Assembly: GCA_965275915.1 (NCBI GenBank)
Contig: CBDHYI010000006.1
Coordinates: 744,001 to 808,000 of the forward strand
Direction of reading: 5' to 3'
Length of the DNA stretch: 64,000 nucleotides
Source: JBDWFY01 sp965275915
Lineage (GTDB): Bacteria > Pseudomonadota > Alphaproteobacteria > Rhizobiales > Stappiaceae
Both the position numbers and the translations under genes were made by a program. This document shows positions 30,808 through 39,031 of the stretch, in pieces (position 1 is the stretch's first letter; every line of letters begins with the position of its first letter). The notes under the pieces are model-generated. The model made no database searches, was not told the DNA's origin, and saw only the letters and a program-made list of their open reading frames with translations.

Positions 30808-32307
30808 TCACGCGGCGGTCGTTTGCTTCCGCCTCTTGCGAACCGCATAGACGATTGCACCCACAATCAGAAGTACATTGATTGCGACCAATATTGCAGA
30901 CACCGGCCGTTCCAGGAAAATCCACAGGCCGTCACGCGAAATCAGCAGAGCCCTGCGAAGATTGTTTTCCAGGATCGGTCCCAGGATCAACCCGATCACA
31001 ATGGGTGAGAGCGGATAACCGGCGGCTCGAAACAGGATGCCGATCAGCCCAAATCCGAGCATAACCATCAGGTCAAACACGGAAGCCTGAAGGGCGAAGG
31101 TTCCGATCGAGCACAAGAGCAGCACGATCGGGATCAGATAGAATTTGGGAATCCGCAGGACATAAACAAAGAGAGGTGTCACCATGATTCCGGCAATGAG
31201 AAGAAACACATTCGACGTCATGTAAACCAGGAAGATACCGCCCACCATGTCCGGCTGTTGTTCAAACAGGATCGGTCCGGGCACAAAACCGAGAATGAGC
31301 AGCGCTCCCAGCAGCATCGCAGAGGAGGCATCGCCTGGAATGCCCAGGGCCAGGGACGGCACAAGTGTTCCGCCGACCGTTGCGTTGTTGGCGCTCTCCG
31401 TTGCAACGACGCCGCCTTCCGCGCCTTCGCCGTATTTTTCCTCAGGTTTAGACCAGGCCTTGGCAATAGCGTAGGACGTGAAGGAACTGATAACACCGCC
31501 TGCCCCGGGCAACGCGCCGAAAAACACGCCGATGCCGGAGGATCTGAAAAGGTTCTTCCATTGTTTCAGGGTCAGCACAATGGAGTAAAGGCCGGGGCGG
31601 GCGACCTTGACATCCGGCTTTTGCAGCAGGTCCCGCCCCATAATCTGATAGGCCATCTCGGAGATGGCGAACAGGCCCACCACCACCGCAACAATGTGGA
31701 AACCATTCAGCATATGGTGGCTGTCAAACGTAAACCGGTATCCGGTCGAAAACTCATCGGTGCCAATCGTCGCCAACAGCAAACCGAAACATCCCGACAA
31801 CAGCCCCTTGATGAGGGACCCACCCGATATGACGGCGATGGCAAACAGGCCGGTGATCGCCAGAACCGCATATTCGGGCGGCGCAAAACCGCTTGCGAAA
31901 CGGGCCAGAACCGGGGATGCGACAATCAGAACGACGCCGCCCATCAGCCCGCCGATTGCGGAGGCCGAAATGGCGATCCCGATCGCATCGGACGCGCGCC
32001 CTTTCTGCGCCATCGGATAGCCGTCAAACAAAGTTGCCGCAGCGAGCGGTGTTCCGGGTATGCGCAGCAATATCGCCGAGATCGACCCGCCGCACGAGCC
32101 GCCGACAAAAATTGCGATCAGAAAGCCCATCGCCGCAACCGGGGGCAACGTAATGGCAACGGGCAGAAGAAGGATAATACCCATCAGCGGGCCAAGGCCG
32201 GGCAAGGCACCGACCAGAAGACCGATCAAAATGCCGACAAATGTCAGACCGATCGCGACAGGCGTGAGAAAAAGCTGGAATCCGGAAACCAGTGAATCGA
32301 AAAGCAT
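30808..32307 (-). CDS. tctA: Tripartite tricarboxylate transporter large permease TctA
   Basis: A 499-residue protein with about twelve helices. Family landmarks: 'GALPGLGPLMGIILLLPVAI' near residue 35, 'GGSCGGSISAILLRIPGTPLAAATLFDGYPMAQKG', and the second G-rich repeat 'GALPGAGGVISSFTSYAIAKAW...VVATESANNATVGGTLVPSLALGIPG'. TctA forms the main translocation channel, driven by an ion gradient, with TctB and a periplasmic TctC. It is last in the sulfatase-tctCBA operon, 6 bp after tctB. Confidence 0.94.
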   Translation of the reverse strand: MLFDSLVSGFQLFLTPVAIGLTFVGILIGLLVGALPGLGPLMGIILLLPVAITLPPVAAMGFLIAIFVGGSCGGSISAILLRIPGTPLAAATLFDGYPMAQKGRASDAIGIAISASAIGGLMGGVVLIVASPVLARFASGFAPPEYAVLAITGLFAIAVISGGSLIKGLLSGCFGLLLATIGTDEFSTGYRFTFDSHHMLNGFHIVAVVVGLFAISEMAYQIMGRDLLQKPDVKVARPGLYSIVLTLKQWKNLFRSSGIGVFFGALPGAGGVISSFTSYAIAKAWSKPEEKYGEGAEGGVVATESANNATVGGTLVPSLALGIPGDASSAMLLGALLILGFVPGPILFEQQPDMVGGIFLVYMTSNVFLLIAGIMVTPLFVYVLRIPKFYLIPIVLLLCSIGTFALQASVFDLMVMLGFGLIGILFRAAGYPLSPIVIGLILGPILENNLRRALLISRDGLWIFLERPVSAILVAINVLLIVGAIVYAVRKRRKQTTAA

Positions 32308-32313
32308 AGCGGC

Positions 32314-32826
32314 CTACCAGGGAAGATTTATCGAAAAAATCCCGCCGGGCAGGACAACATTGAGAAACTTTTCGAAGATGTAGGCAAAAACAAACGCCAT
32401 CACCAAGGCTGCCAACACCAGTTTGAGGGCCTGGCGTGAGCCGCAGCACCACATGACGGCAAAAATCATAGGAGCCGTAGAGAGATGGTAGCCCAGTGTG
32501 TTCAGCGCCCCAAGATAGATGGCGAATACCACAAGCAATAGTGTGGGACGCTTAAGGAGACTTAACTCGGTCCCGATCCCTTCTTCCGTCCGAATTCCGT
32601 CTTGTTCGGGCCGTCGGGAAGAAAAATTGTCAATCAGGACCTGTATGAACGCTAAAAGGCCTATCGCGATGGCAACAGCCCTCGGATACGACGCGGCGTT
32701 GTCATAGGGACCGCCACTGGCGATCCCCTGCTCCGTCATGGATGTGTGAATCTGCTGAAAGACGACCGCAACGACGAGAACAAAAAAAGCGGTGATAAGC
32801 CAGCTGATCTGTTTGGGAGTAATCAT
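32314..32826 (-). CDS. tctB: Tripartite tricarboxylate transporter small subunit TctB
   Basis: A 170-residue membrane protein with four hydrophobic helices ('ISWLITAFFVLVVAVVFQQI', 'YPRAVAIAIGLLAFIQVLI', 'LLLVVFAIYLGALNTLGYHL', 'LKLVLAALVMAFVFAYIFEKF'). 'YPRAVAIAIG' corresponds to the conserved F/Y-P-R segment of TctB. It lies between tctC and tctA, as in most TTT systems. Poorly conserved in general, so context carries much of the assignment. Confidence 0.9.
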   Translation of the reverse strand: MITPKQISWLITAFFVLVVAVVFQQIHTSMTEQGIASGGPYDNAASYPRAVAIAIGLLAFIQVLIDNFSSRRPEQDGIRTEEGIGTELSLLKRPTLLLVVFAIYLGALNTLGYHLSTAPMIFAVMWCCGSRQALKLVLAALVMAFVFAYIFEKFLNVVLPGGIFSINLPW

Positions 32827-32843
32827 TGCGGCCTGCCCTCACA

Positions 32844-33842
32844 CTACAGCTTCTTCAGTTCTTCTTCTTCCCATTGCAGCGCGTTGCCCATGGCTCCGAG
32901 CTGATCGACGACCGGGCCGACAACTTCGTCATACTGATCATGATCCCAGTCGAGCGGCACGAAGCCGACTTTTTCGATGGCTTCCCGCACCTCGGGGCGT
33001 TTCATCGCCGCAGCCATTGCCGTCCGCAGTTTTTCGGTCACATCGTCCGGGGTGTCCTTGTGAACGATCCACCAGGTCCAGCCCATCGGCGCCAGACCCG
33101 ACAGGCCCAGATCTATGTCGAGGTCGGCGATGCTTGGCGCGCCGTCATAGGAGGCCTTGGCACCGGGCAGTTCGGAAAGGACCAACATGATATTGATGTT
33201 ATCCTTGTCCTGAATGTAATTGCCGACATTGATGAACGAGAAATCCAACACGCCTGACTTCAGGTCTTTGACCGCATTGCCGTCCTGCGTATAGGGGACA
33301 TTTTGCGCAACCACGCCATAGGACTGCAGAACTTTGGCAATCACCATGTGCGGCAGGTTGTTGCGTGACCCGGATGAATACCGCAACTCACCGGGATTCT
33401 CCTTGCCATAGGCCATCATTTCTTCAAAATTCGACCACCGCGTCTCATCCGGACGGCCACCAATGGCAAAAGCATTGGAAACAGCTGCGTGGAGCGGTTT
33501 GAAATCGCTGTATATCCAGTCGGCATTTCCAAGAACCGGCTGCAGGACAAGCGGTGCGACATACCCGTCAAAAACCGTGTAGCCGTCCGCCGGTCGCGAC
33601 ATCGCCGTTTTCTGCCCCTTGGTGCCGGCTGCACCCGGCGTTGAAATCACCGGCATTGAAACGCCAAGTTCTTTGCCCATCGCTTTGGCGATGATCTGGC
33701 TGACCGACATGGCATTGCCGGGGCCCCAAGGATGGATCAGTTCGATTGTCCGCTCGGGAAAGTCCGCGAAAGCGGTTCCCGAGGTCATTGCCAGCACTGT
33801 GAGCGCTGCCAGGCTGGATCTTACAGGTTTGAACAGTCTCAT
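32844..33842 (-). CDS. tctC: Tripartite tricarboxylate transporter substrate-binding protein TctC
   Basis: A 332-residue protein from ATG 33842 with GGGAGGAAACT before it. Signal peptide ends near 'GTAFA-DFP'. The mature protein begins 'FPERTIELIHPWGPGNAMSV', the Bug/TctC start, with later 'SGSRNNLPHMVIAKVLQSYGV' and 'DFSFINVG' ligand loops. TctC proteins bind carboxylates through two conserved water-bridged loops. Operon context with a sulfatase suggests the ligand may be a sulfated or sulfur-containing carboxylate; this is inference. Confidence 0.93.
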   Translation of the reverse strand: MRLFKPVRSSLAALTVLAMTSGTAFADFPERTIELIHPWGPGNAMSVSQIIAKAMGKELGVSMPVISTPGAAGTKGQKTAMSRPADGYTVFDGYVAPLVLQPVLGNADWIYSDFKPLHAAVSNAFAIGGRPDETRWSNFEEMMAYGKENPGELRYSSGSRNNLPHMVIAKVLQSYGVVAQNVPYTQDGNAVKDLKSGVLDFSFINVGNYIQDKDNINIMLVLSELPGAKASYDGAPSIADLDIDLGLSGLAPMGWTWWIVHKDTPDDVTEKLRTAMAAAMKRPEVREAIEKVGFVPLDWDHDQYDEVVGPVVDQLGAMGNALQWEEEELKKL

Positions 33843-33862
33843 AGTTTCCTCCCTATTGAGTG

Positions 33863-35461
33863 TCATCCCGCCCCGGACTTGATGTCCGGGAGGCGGGCAT
33901 TGCGGTCGCTCTCCAGCCCGAAATGGCCATAGAGCTCGGCGGGGGCATCATGTTTTTCGAAGTGATGCACAATCTGCCGGGCAAGCCGGGCCTCGGTGGC
34001 CACGTCGGAGAGCGGGTTCTCTTGGCCGGGGTCCACGCTCAGATCGAACAGCCTGGTTTCACAGTCTTCCAGCGTCTGGCCGTCCTGCCCGACCTGGCTG
34101 TTTTTCGGATCCAGGCGGATCTTCATCACCGGCGCACCCTTGGTGAAATCGAACGGGCCCGCCAGTTCACATGTCCTGAGTTCACCAATGTCAAAATGCG
34201 ACATCATGTGACTGGGCATCAGGGTATAAAGGTTCAGATTTTTTCCCGTCAGATCGTCCGGATAAAGAAAATAGCTGTAGCGTCCATCCGTGATGCACAC
34301 CGGTCCGGCGAACATGCCAAGAGCCACAGATTGGTGCACCGGCGCGTCCTTCCCCAACAGCGTGACAAGGGATGCGCCGGTAACACCGGGAGGGACCGGA
34401 CAATCGTGCAACTGCAAAAAGGTTGGCATCAGATCCGGCGTCTGGGTCAGATTTGACCGTCGTTCGCCGCTGTTTGCAGCGTGACCGGGATGCCAGATCA
34501 TGAGAGGAATGTGAGAAATCTCCTCATAATAGGGCGTGCGATTTTTGCCCCACCACTCATGTTCGGACAGAAGGAAACCATGGTCGGTGCTCAGCACCAA
34601 AGACGTGTTTTCCCAGAGGTCGTTCTTGTCAAAATAATCAAGGAGTTTGCCGAAATACTCATCGCACATTGCAACCAGAGCCGCATAGTTGCCACGGATT
34701 TCTGCGATCTCCTGGTCGGACTCAACCGCTTTTTCATATAACGGCCAATTCAGAATTTTTCCGTTGTAACCGCTGGCGTAGGCTGACCGGAAGCGTTCCG
34801 GCGTCACAAACGGCTCATGCGGATCGAAACATTCCAGTTGCAGAAACCAGTTGTCTGCCCCGGAATTGAGATCGAGAAATTCGAACGCGGCCGCAAAACA
34901 CTTTGCTGTCGGAAAGTCCGCCTCTTCTTTCAGAAAGTCATGGCTGATTGCCGCCCTGGATTTTTTCCAGGCCATCTTTTCGGTTGCCCCGCGCGTGATC
35001 GCTTTTCCGGCTTCAAGGCTTTCCATCGGATAGTGGCGGGCGTCGAACTTTTCTCTGTAACGCTCAATCGGCGGCACGACCAGCGCCTTCAACGCGTCAT
35101 ATTCCTGCCCGCGTATGAAGTCCCAGCTGTCAAATGCCGTTGCGTATCCCCAACCGCCATCTTCAAAATAATGCAGGTGATCTGAGATCAGATGCGTGTA
35201 AACGCCCCTCTGACTGAGGATGCGGGCAAAGGAATCATCGAACGGCTCCAACGGGCCCCAGTGCCGATGCATGAAATTCAGCCGGCCTGTATGCATGTCG
35301 CGCCGCGCCGGCATGCAGGGCAGACTCCCGACATAGTGCTTGTCAAAGGTGACGGCTTTCCTTGAGAAGCGATCGAAATTCGGTGTTGCTACAGCCGTCC
35401 CGCCATAGGCGCCGAGCGCAAGGCGGTTGAGCGAGTCAAACAACACAAATACCGTTCTCAT
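33863..35461 (-). CDS. Formylglycine-dependent sulfatase
   Basis: A 532-residue protein from ATG 35461. The start runs directly into 'VFVLFDSLNRLALGAYGG' (metal Asp). The sulfatase modification site C-x-P-x-R is C49-M-P-A-R53, followed by 'DMHTGR'; the second metal site is 'LVLSTDHGFLLSEHEWWGK' (D-H-G...H). Cys49 must be converted to formylglycine by an FGE not seen here. There is no signal peptide, so it is cytoplasmic and presumably acts after import. It heads the operon with tctCBA and is divergent from a LysR gene. Substrate is unknown. Confidence 0.92.
   Translation of the reverse strand: MRTVFVLFDSLNRLALGAYGGTAVATPNFDRFSRKAVTFDKHYVGSLPCMPARRDMHTGRLNFMHRHWGPLEPFDDSFARILSQRGVYTHLISDHLHYFEDGGWGYATAFDSWDFIRGQEYDALKALVVPPIERYREKFDARHYPMESLEAGKAITRGATEKMAWKKSRAAISHDFLKEEADFPTAKCFAAAFEFLDLNSGADNWFLQLECFDPHEPFVTPERFRSAYASGYNGKILNWPLYEKAVESDQEIAEIRGNYAALVAMCDEYFGKLLDYFDKNDLWENTSLVLSTDHGFLLSEHEWWGKNRTPYYEEISHIPLMIWHPGHAANSGERRSNLTQTPDLMPTFLQLHDCPVPPGVTGASLVTLLGKDAPVHQSVALGMFAGPVCITDGRYSYFLYPDDLTGKNLNLYTLMPSHMMSHFDIGELRTCELAGPFDFTKGAPVMKIRLDPKNSQVGQDGQTLEDCETRLFDLSVDPGQENPLSDVATEARLARQIVHHFEKHDAPAELYGHFGLESDRNARLPDIKSGAG
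33867..33897. repeat. REP-like palindrome overlapping the sulfatase 3' end
   Basis: CCCGCC-CCGGAC-TTGAT-GTCCGG-GA-GGCGGG makes a near-perfect 12-bp stem. Palindromes of the type GTCATCCCG...CGGACTTGATCCGGG are dispersed in alphaproteobacterial genomes. It supplies the last ten or so codons of the sulfatase and sits before tctC, where it may stabilise or attenuate the operon transcript. Confidence 0.5.
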
Positions 35462-35551
35462 CAATGTCCTCCCCGCACACCCAAGTTGTGTGCGTAGGAT
35501 CATCTTGACCTCCATATGATATTCTGTAAAATCGATTTATTCGTCTTTATC

Positions 35552-35566
35552 ATTCGAAATTTGAAT
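35552..35566. promoter_or_regulatory. LysR-type palindrome between sulfatase and LysR genes
   Basis: ATTCGAAATTTGAAT is a near-perfect 15-bp dyad with the A/T-rich symmetry of LysR-type sites (T-N11-A style), 5 bp before the LysR start and about 90 bp upstream of the sulfatase start. Its position fits autoregulation and activation of the divergent operon. Binding is inferred. Confidence 0.5.
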
Positions 35567-35571
35567 ATCTA

Positions 35572-36465
35572 ATGGACAAGAACCTCAGTGCATTCCTGGC
35601 TGTTGCCCGTCACGGCACGTTGACCGACGCGTCGGACCACCTGGGACTGACCCAGCCATCGGTAACAAAACGCATCGCCAACCTGGAACAGGAACTGGGC
35701 GCAGACCTGTTTGAACGCCACCGGCGTGGGATGTCCCTGACAGCCGCAGGAGAGGTCTTCCTGCAGCGGGCAAGAAAAATAGAACGGGAGTATCGGCAAA
35801 GCCGCGAAGAAGTCGCCGCCATCGGTTCGGCGGGTCTTACGGTGTTACGTGTTGGAGCCGGTCCGCTCTTCCACTTCCGTTATGTCTCAGAGCTGTTCGC
35901 CGAACTGAAAACAGATTACCCGAATCTCAGACTGGAACTGACAACAGATACCAAATACCCGATCGGCCAGTTATTGAGCGAAGGCGTTCTGGATGTCTAT
36001 ATGGGCGTCATACCCCCAGAGCATCTGGATGATACGATTTTCGTCAGGTACATTACGCAGGTTGAACACGGAATCGTTGTCCGTTCCGACGATCCGCATG
36101 CCCGGCTCGATCGCATCGATCCCGCCGGTTTAAAGGGCTATAGCTGGGTCATTTTCGCGGTTGATCCTGAAACAGAACGAACCATCCGCAAATATTGTCT
36201 GCCAAAAACCGCCCTCGCCCCCACAATTGACGTCCGCACCACATCCTTTGCAACCGGCCTTCAGCTTGTCCAGGAAGGAACCTTCGTCATGTCTGCCCCG
36301 CTTCAGTTGGCGCAGCGGATTGAAAACGAGGGTCTGGTCGTGCGCCCCACCCTTCAGGGCATGCCGCACAGACCGGCGGGACTTTATGTCCGAAAGAGTG
36401 CCATGGGCTTTGGCGTCATCAAATCCATATTGGATTTTTTTGAGAAGATTGATGTTAGGGGCTAG
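35572..36465 (+). CDS. LysR family transcriptional regulator
   Basis: A 297-residue protein. The N-terminal helix-turn-helix reads 'LSAFLAVARHGTLTDASDHLGLTQPSVTKRIANLEQELGADLF'; the effector domain has two lobes of periplasmic-binding type. Divergent from the sulfatase-tctCBA operon with a palindrome between, so it is the probable regulator of that operon. The stop codon TAG lies within the CTAG that borders an IS701 element; because the original sequence across the insertion would also read TAG, the protein is intact. Confidence 0.9.
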   Translation: MDKNLSAFLAVARHGTLTDASDHLGLTQPSVTKRIANLEQELGADLFERHRRGMSLTAAGEVFLQRARKIEREYRQSREEVAAIGSAGLTVLRVGAGPLFHFRYVSELFAELKTDYPNLRLELTTDTKYPIGQLLSEGVLDVYMGVIPPEHLDDTIFVRYITQVEHGIVVRSDDPHARLDRIDPAGLKGYSWVIFAVDPETERTIRKYCLPKTALAPTIDVRTTSFATGLQLVQEGTFVMSAPLQLAQRIENEGLVVRPTLQGMPHRPAGLYVRKSAMGFGVIKSILDFFEKIDVRG

Positions 36466-37897
36466 CACTACTTTGGCAGTTTAACAGTTTATTATCCAAG
36501 TTGGCGTGATGCTTTGCGCTCCGAGAACGACAGGAGCGCACGATGGCGGGCTGGAATGATGAGCTCATGCAATGGCTTGAACCCTTCCTGACGCGACTGG
36601 GACACAAGCGACGTCGGCAGATGTGTCCGCTTTATGTGGCCGGATTGATCGGTCCCGGCGAGCGTAAGAGCATGGAGCCGATCGCGGCTCGGGTGGCGCC
36701 GAACTGCTATGATCGGTTGCACCACTTCATCTCGAGCGGCGTGTGGGACGCGGACCCTCTCGAGGAAGAACTGGCGCGCCAAGCGGACCGCATGGTGGGC
36801 GGCAAGACTGCGGTTCTGGTCATCGACGATACGGCGCTGCCGAAGAAGGGCGCCAACTCGGTTGGGGTGGCGCCTCAATATGCCTCCGCGCTCGGCAAGA
36901 GAGCCAACTGCCAGACGCTGGTGTCGCTGACGCTCGCACGCGACGAGGTTCCCGTGGCGATCGGCCTGCGGCTGTTCCTGCCGGAGAGCTGGACGAGTGC
37001 CCCTGATCGCATGAAGCGTGCGCATGTCCCGCAAGCGCGGTTCATGCCACGCACGAAGCCCGAGATCGCGCTCGACGAGATCGACCGCCTGATGGCCACA
37101 GGCGTGCGGTTCGAGACGGTTCTTGCCGATGCAGGCTACGGTCTGTCGGCGCCGTTTCGCCAAGGTCTGAGCGCCCGCGGGCTCACCTGGGCCGTGGGTA
37201 TCCCCAAATACCAGAAGGTTTATCCAGCCGACGTCTCTCTCATCTTTCCGGTCGCCGGCCGTGGTCGTCCGCGCAAAAATCCGATCCCCGACACACTCTC
37301 TGTTCCTGCTCAAACCATGCTCGCCGATGCCGAGTGGACAAAGCTGAGCTGGCGCAACGGAACGAAAGGGCCACTTCAGGCGTCCTTCGCCGCCGCGCGT
37401 ATTTGCGTCGCCGACGGCAAACCGCAGCGCATCCGCGACAAGGGCCAACAGCATATGCCGGGCGAAGAAGCCTGGCTGATCGGAGAGATGCGCACCTCCG
37501 GTGAGCGCAAATTTTATCTGTCCAACCTGCCTGCCGAAACCGATCTGAAGACGCTTGCCACCGCCATCAAAGCACGTTGGGTGTGCGAACAGGCCCACCA
37601 ACAGATGAAGGAGGAACTGGGGCTGGATCACTTCGAGGGGCGATCCTGGCAGGGCCTGCACCGTCACGCGCTGATGACCATGATCGCCTATGCCTTCCTG
37701 CAACATCAGCGCCTCGGCGAGGCGAAAGGGGAAAAAAACAACGCCTCCGGCGAAGCGCAAGGGACCGCCTAAACCCACACTGCCGGCCGTACGACGCGCC
37801 GTCATCGCCGCGCTCTCGCCAAAGCCACCACCAGTACGATGTCCCCACTGCCGAATCCGATTGCGATGGAGACAATGACCAAACTGCCAAAGTAGTG
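36466..37897 (+). mobile_element. IS701 family insertion sequence, complete
   Basis: Terminal inverted repeats are perfect: CACTACTTTGGCAGTTT at the left end and its reverse complement ending at 37897. CTAG flanks both ends (36462-36465 and 37898-37901), matching the YTAR 4-bp target duplication of this family. The element of about 1.43 kb carries one intact transposase gene. It inserted exactly at the stop codon of the LysR gene. Confidence 0.9.
36543..37772 (+). CDS. IS701 family DDE transposase
   Basis: A 409-residue protein opening 'WNDELMQWLEPFLTRLGHKRRRQMCPLYVAGLIGPGERKSMEPIA', the IS701 N-terminal signature. The DDE-type core has 'VLVIDDTALPKKG' (first Asp), 'VLADAGYG' (second Asp) and 'EQAHQQMKEELGLDHFEGRSW' (Glu). 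The final residues are Lys/Gly-rich. The frame is uninterrupted, so the copy may be active. Confidence 0.93.
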   Translation: MAGWNDELMQWLEPFLTRLGHKRRRQMCPLYVAGLIGPGERKSMEPIAARVAPNCYDRLHHFISSGVWDADPLEEELARQADRMVGGKTAVLVIDDTALPKKGANSVGVAPQYASALGKRANCQTLVSLTLARDEVPVAIGLRLFLPESWTSAPDRMKRAHVPQARFMPRTKPEIALDEIDRLMATGVRFETVLADAGYGLSAPFRQGLSARGLTWAVGIPKYQKVYPADVSLIFPVAGRGRPRKNPIPDTLSVPAQTMLADAEWTKLSWRNGTKGPLQASFAAARICVADGKPQRIRDKGQQHMPGEEAWLIGEMRTSGERKFYLSNLPAETDLKTLATAIKARWVCEQAHQQMKEELGLDHFEGRSWQGLHRHALMTMIAYAFLQHQRLGEAKGEKNNASGEAQGTA

Positions 37898-38667
37898 CTA
37901 GGTCTTGGACTCATTAAATCGGATCCAGATTCGCGCTGAAGCGAGTTTAACGCCAGCCATGTAGTTTTCGGGATTTTTCTCGTATCTGGTCGCTACGGCT
38001 CTGAAGTGTTTGAGTTTGTTGAAGAACCGTTCAACCATATTCCGTAGTTTGTAGAGATATTTGGAGAAAGCTGGCCTACGGCGGCGATGAGGCATGCAGG
38101 GGATGTTTGGGAAAGCGTCCTGGCCAGTGATCAAGTTACGAATAGCATCGGCATCATAGGCCCGATCTGCCAAAACAATCGCTTTTGAGGGAAGACCGGA
38201 TAAAAGCGACATGGCTTGATGACCATCGTAGGCTTGCCCTTCGCTCAAGCTCAGTTTGATCGGCAGACCGCAAGCATCTACCACAGCATGGATCTTACTG
38301 GTCAGGCCACCTCGGGAACGTCCCATGCAACCGGATCCCCTTTTTTGTTCCCATTAGCGCCATGCTGATGAACACGGACAGAGGAACTGTCAATCATCTG
38401 GATGTCGCCGTCATAAGCTGTTGAAACAGCTTGTAATATCCGGTCCCAGACACCAGCCTCACGCCAACGGACAAATCGATTGTAGCAGGTCTTATGCGAG
38501 CCGTAGCGTTCGGGAATATCCGCCCAGGGTGCCCCTGTGCGCCAACGCCACAAAATCCCGTTGATCACCCGCCGGTCATCAACGCGCTGAACACCTCTCA
38601 TCTTGGTCGGTAAAAGCGGTTGGATCACTGACCACTCAAAATCACTCATATCAAAGCGCGCCATCAA
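37898..38667 (-). CDS. IS5/IS427-group transposase made by programmed -1 frameshift
   Basis: The first frame (38302-38667) encodes 'FEWSVIQPLLPTKMRGVQRVDD...GDIQMIDSSSVRVHQHG' (first catalytic Asp); the second (37898-38326) encodes 'IVLADRAYDADAIRN' (second Asp) and 'RNMVERFFNKLKHFRAVATRYEK' (Glu). They overlap, and a slippery A-AAA-AAG lies at 38346-38340; a -1 slip there joins '..NKK' to 'RGSGCMGRSRGGLTSK', giving a continuous IS427-type protein of about 260 residues. This is normal for the group, not a broken gene. The stop TAG is supplied by the flanking CTAG. Confidence 0.85.
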
Positions 38668-38731
38668 AAACTCCTTTCGGAGCTTGAATCATTTAAGCAC
38701 TGATTTGGCTACTCGTTTATGAGGGCGTAAC
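37902..38731 (-). mobile_element. IS5 family (IS427 group) insertion sequence, complete
   Basis: About 830 bp, between CTAG at 37898-37901 and CTAG at 38732-38735. The ends are imperfect inverted repeats (GTCTTGGACTCATTAAA outward on the left, GTTACGCCCTCATAAAC on the right when reversed). Two overlapping reading frames encode the transposase through a frameshift. It shares its left CTAG with the IS701 element, so the two are tandemly inserted. Confidence 0.82.
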
Positions 38732-39013
38732 CTAGGCTCTTTCCGGCACCGTCTCGGCCGATCTGGAAACCTGCCAGGGGCGCAAACCGAGATCGCTGAC
38801 CAGCAGGCGCGCATAGACCAGGCCGCGCGCGAACCGCATCGTCTCCAAAGAAACAAGGGCGCCTTCCAGCCCCGCGAGACTCACGGCCAGGGTAGTGACC
38901 ACGGCGTTGATACCCAGGAACGGCGTGGCCAACCGGGCCGGCTGCTTAAGCAGGCCGCCGAACTGCACGAAGGGAGAGGCCAGTTCAAGCGTGGCATTGA
39001 TGGTGGCGCCATG
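38732..39013 (-). pseudogene. Fragment of an unidentified gene cut by the IS5 insertion
   Basis: From about 39013 leftward a frame reads '..INATLELASPFVQFGGLLKQPA', '..INAVVTTLAVSLAGLEGAL' and '..LVYARLLVSDLGL', ending at a TAG inside the CTAG beside the IS5 element. It has no good start codon (a GTG at 38968 is the best) and a partner on the far side of the IS pair was not found. The hydrophobic central part resembles a membrane helix. It is probably the residue of a gene downstream of the sugar ABC operon. Identity unknown. Confidence 0.45.
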
Positions 39014-39031
39014 AAAATCCTGTTGCCCGCT

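Noticed and set aside
31258..32295. Antisense frame of 345 codons over tctA
   Set aside because: The sense frame is a full-length TctA; the antisense product is low-complexity (Arg, Gln, Asp) and has no export or fold pattern.
36492..37805. Long antisense frame (437 codons) through the IS701 transposase
   Set aside because: It mirrors the transposase gene, its Arg/His-rich product has no domain, and the sense strand has a complete family match with inverted repeats.
38302..38326. Apparent frameshift breaking the IS5 transposase
   Set aside because: A slippery AAAAAAG and the IS427-group arrangement show programmed -1 frameshifting rather than decay.
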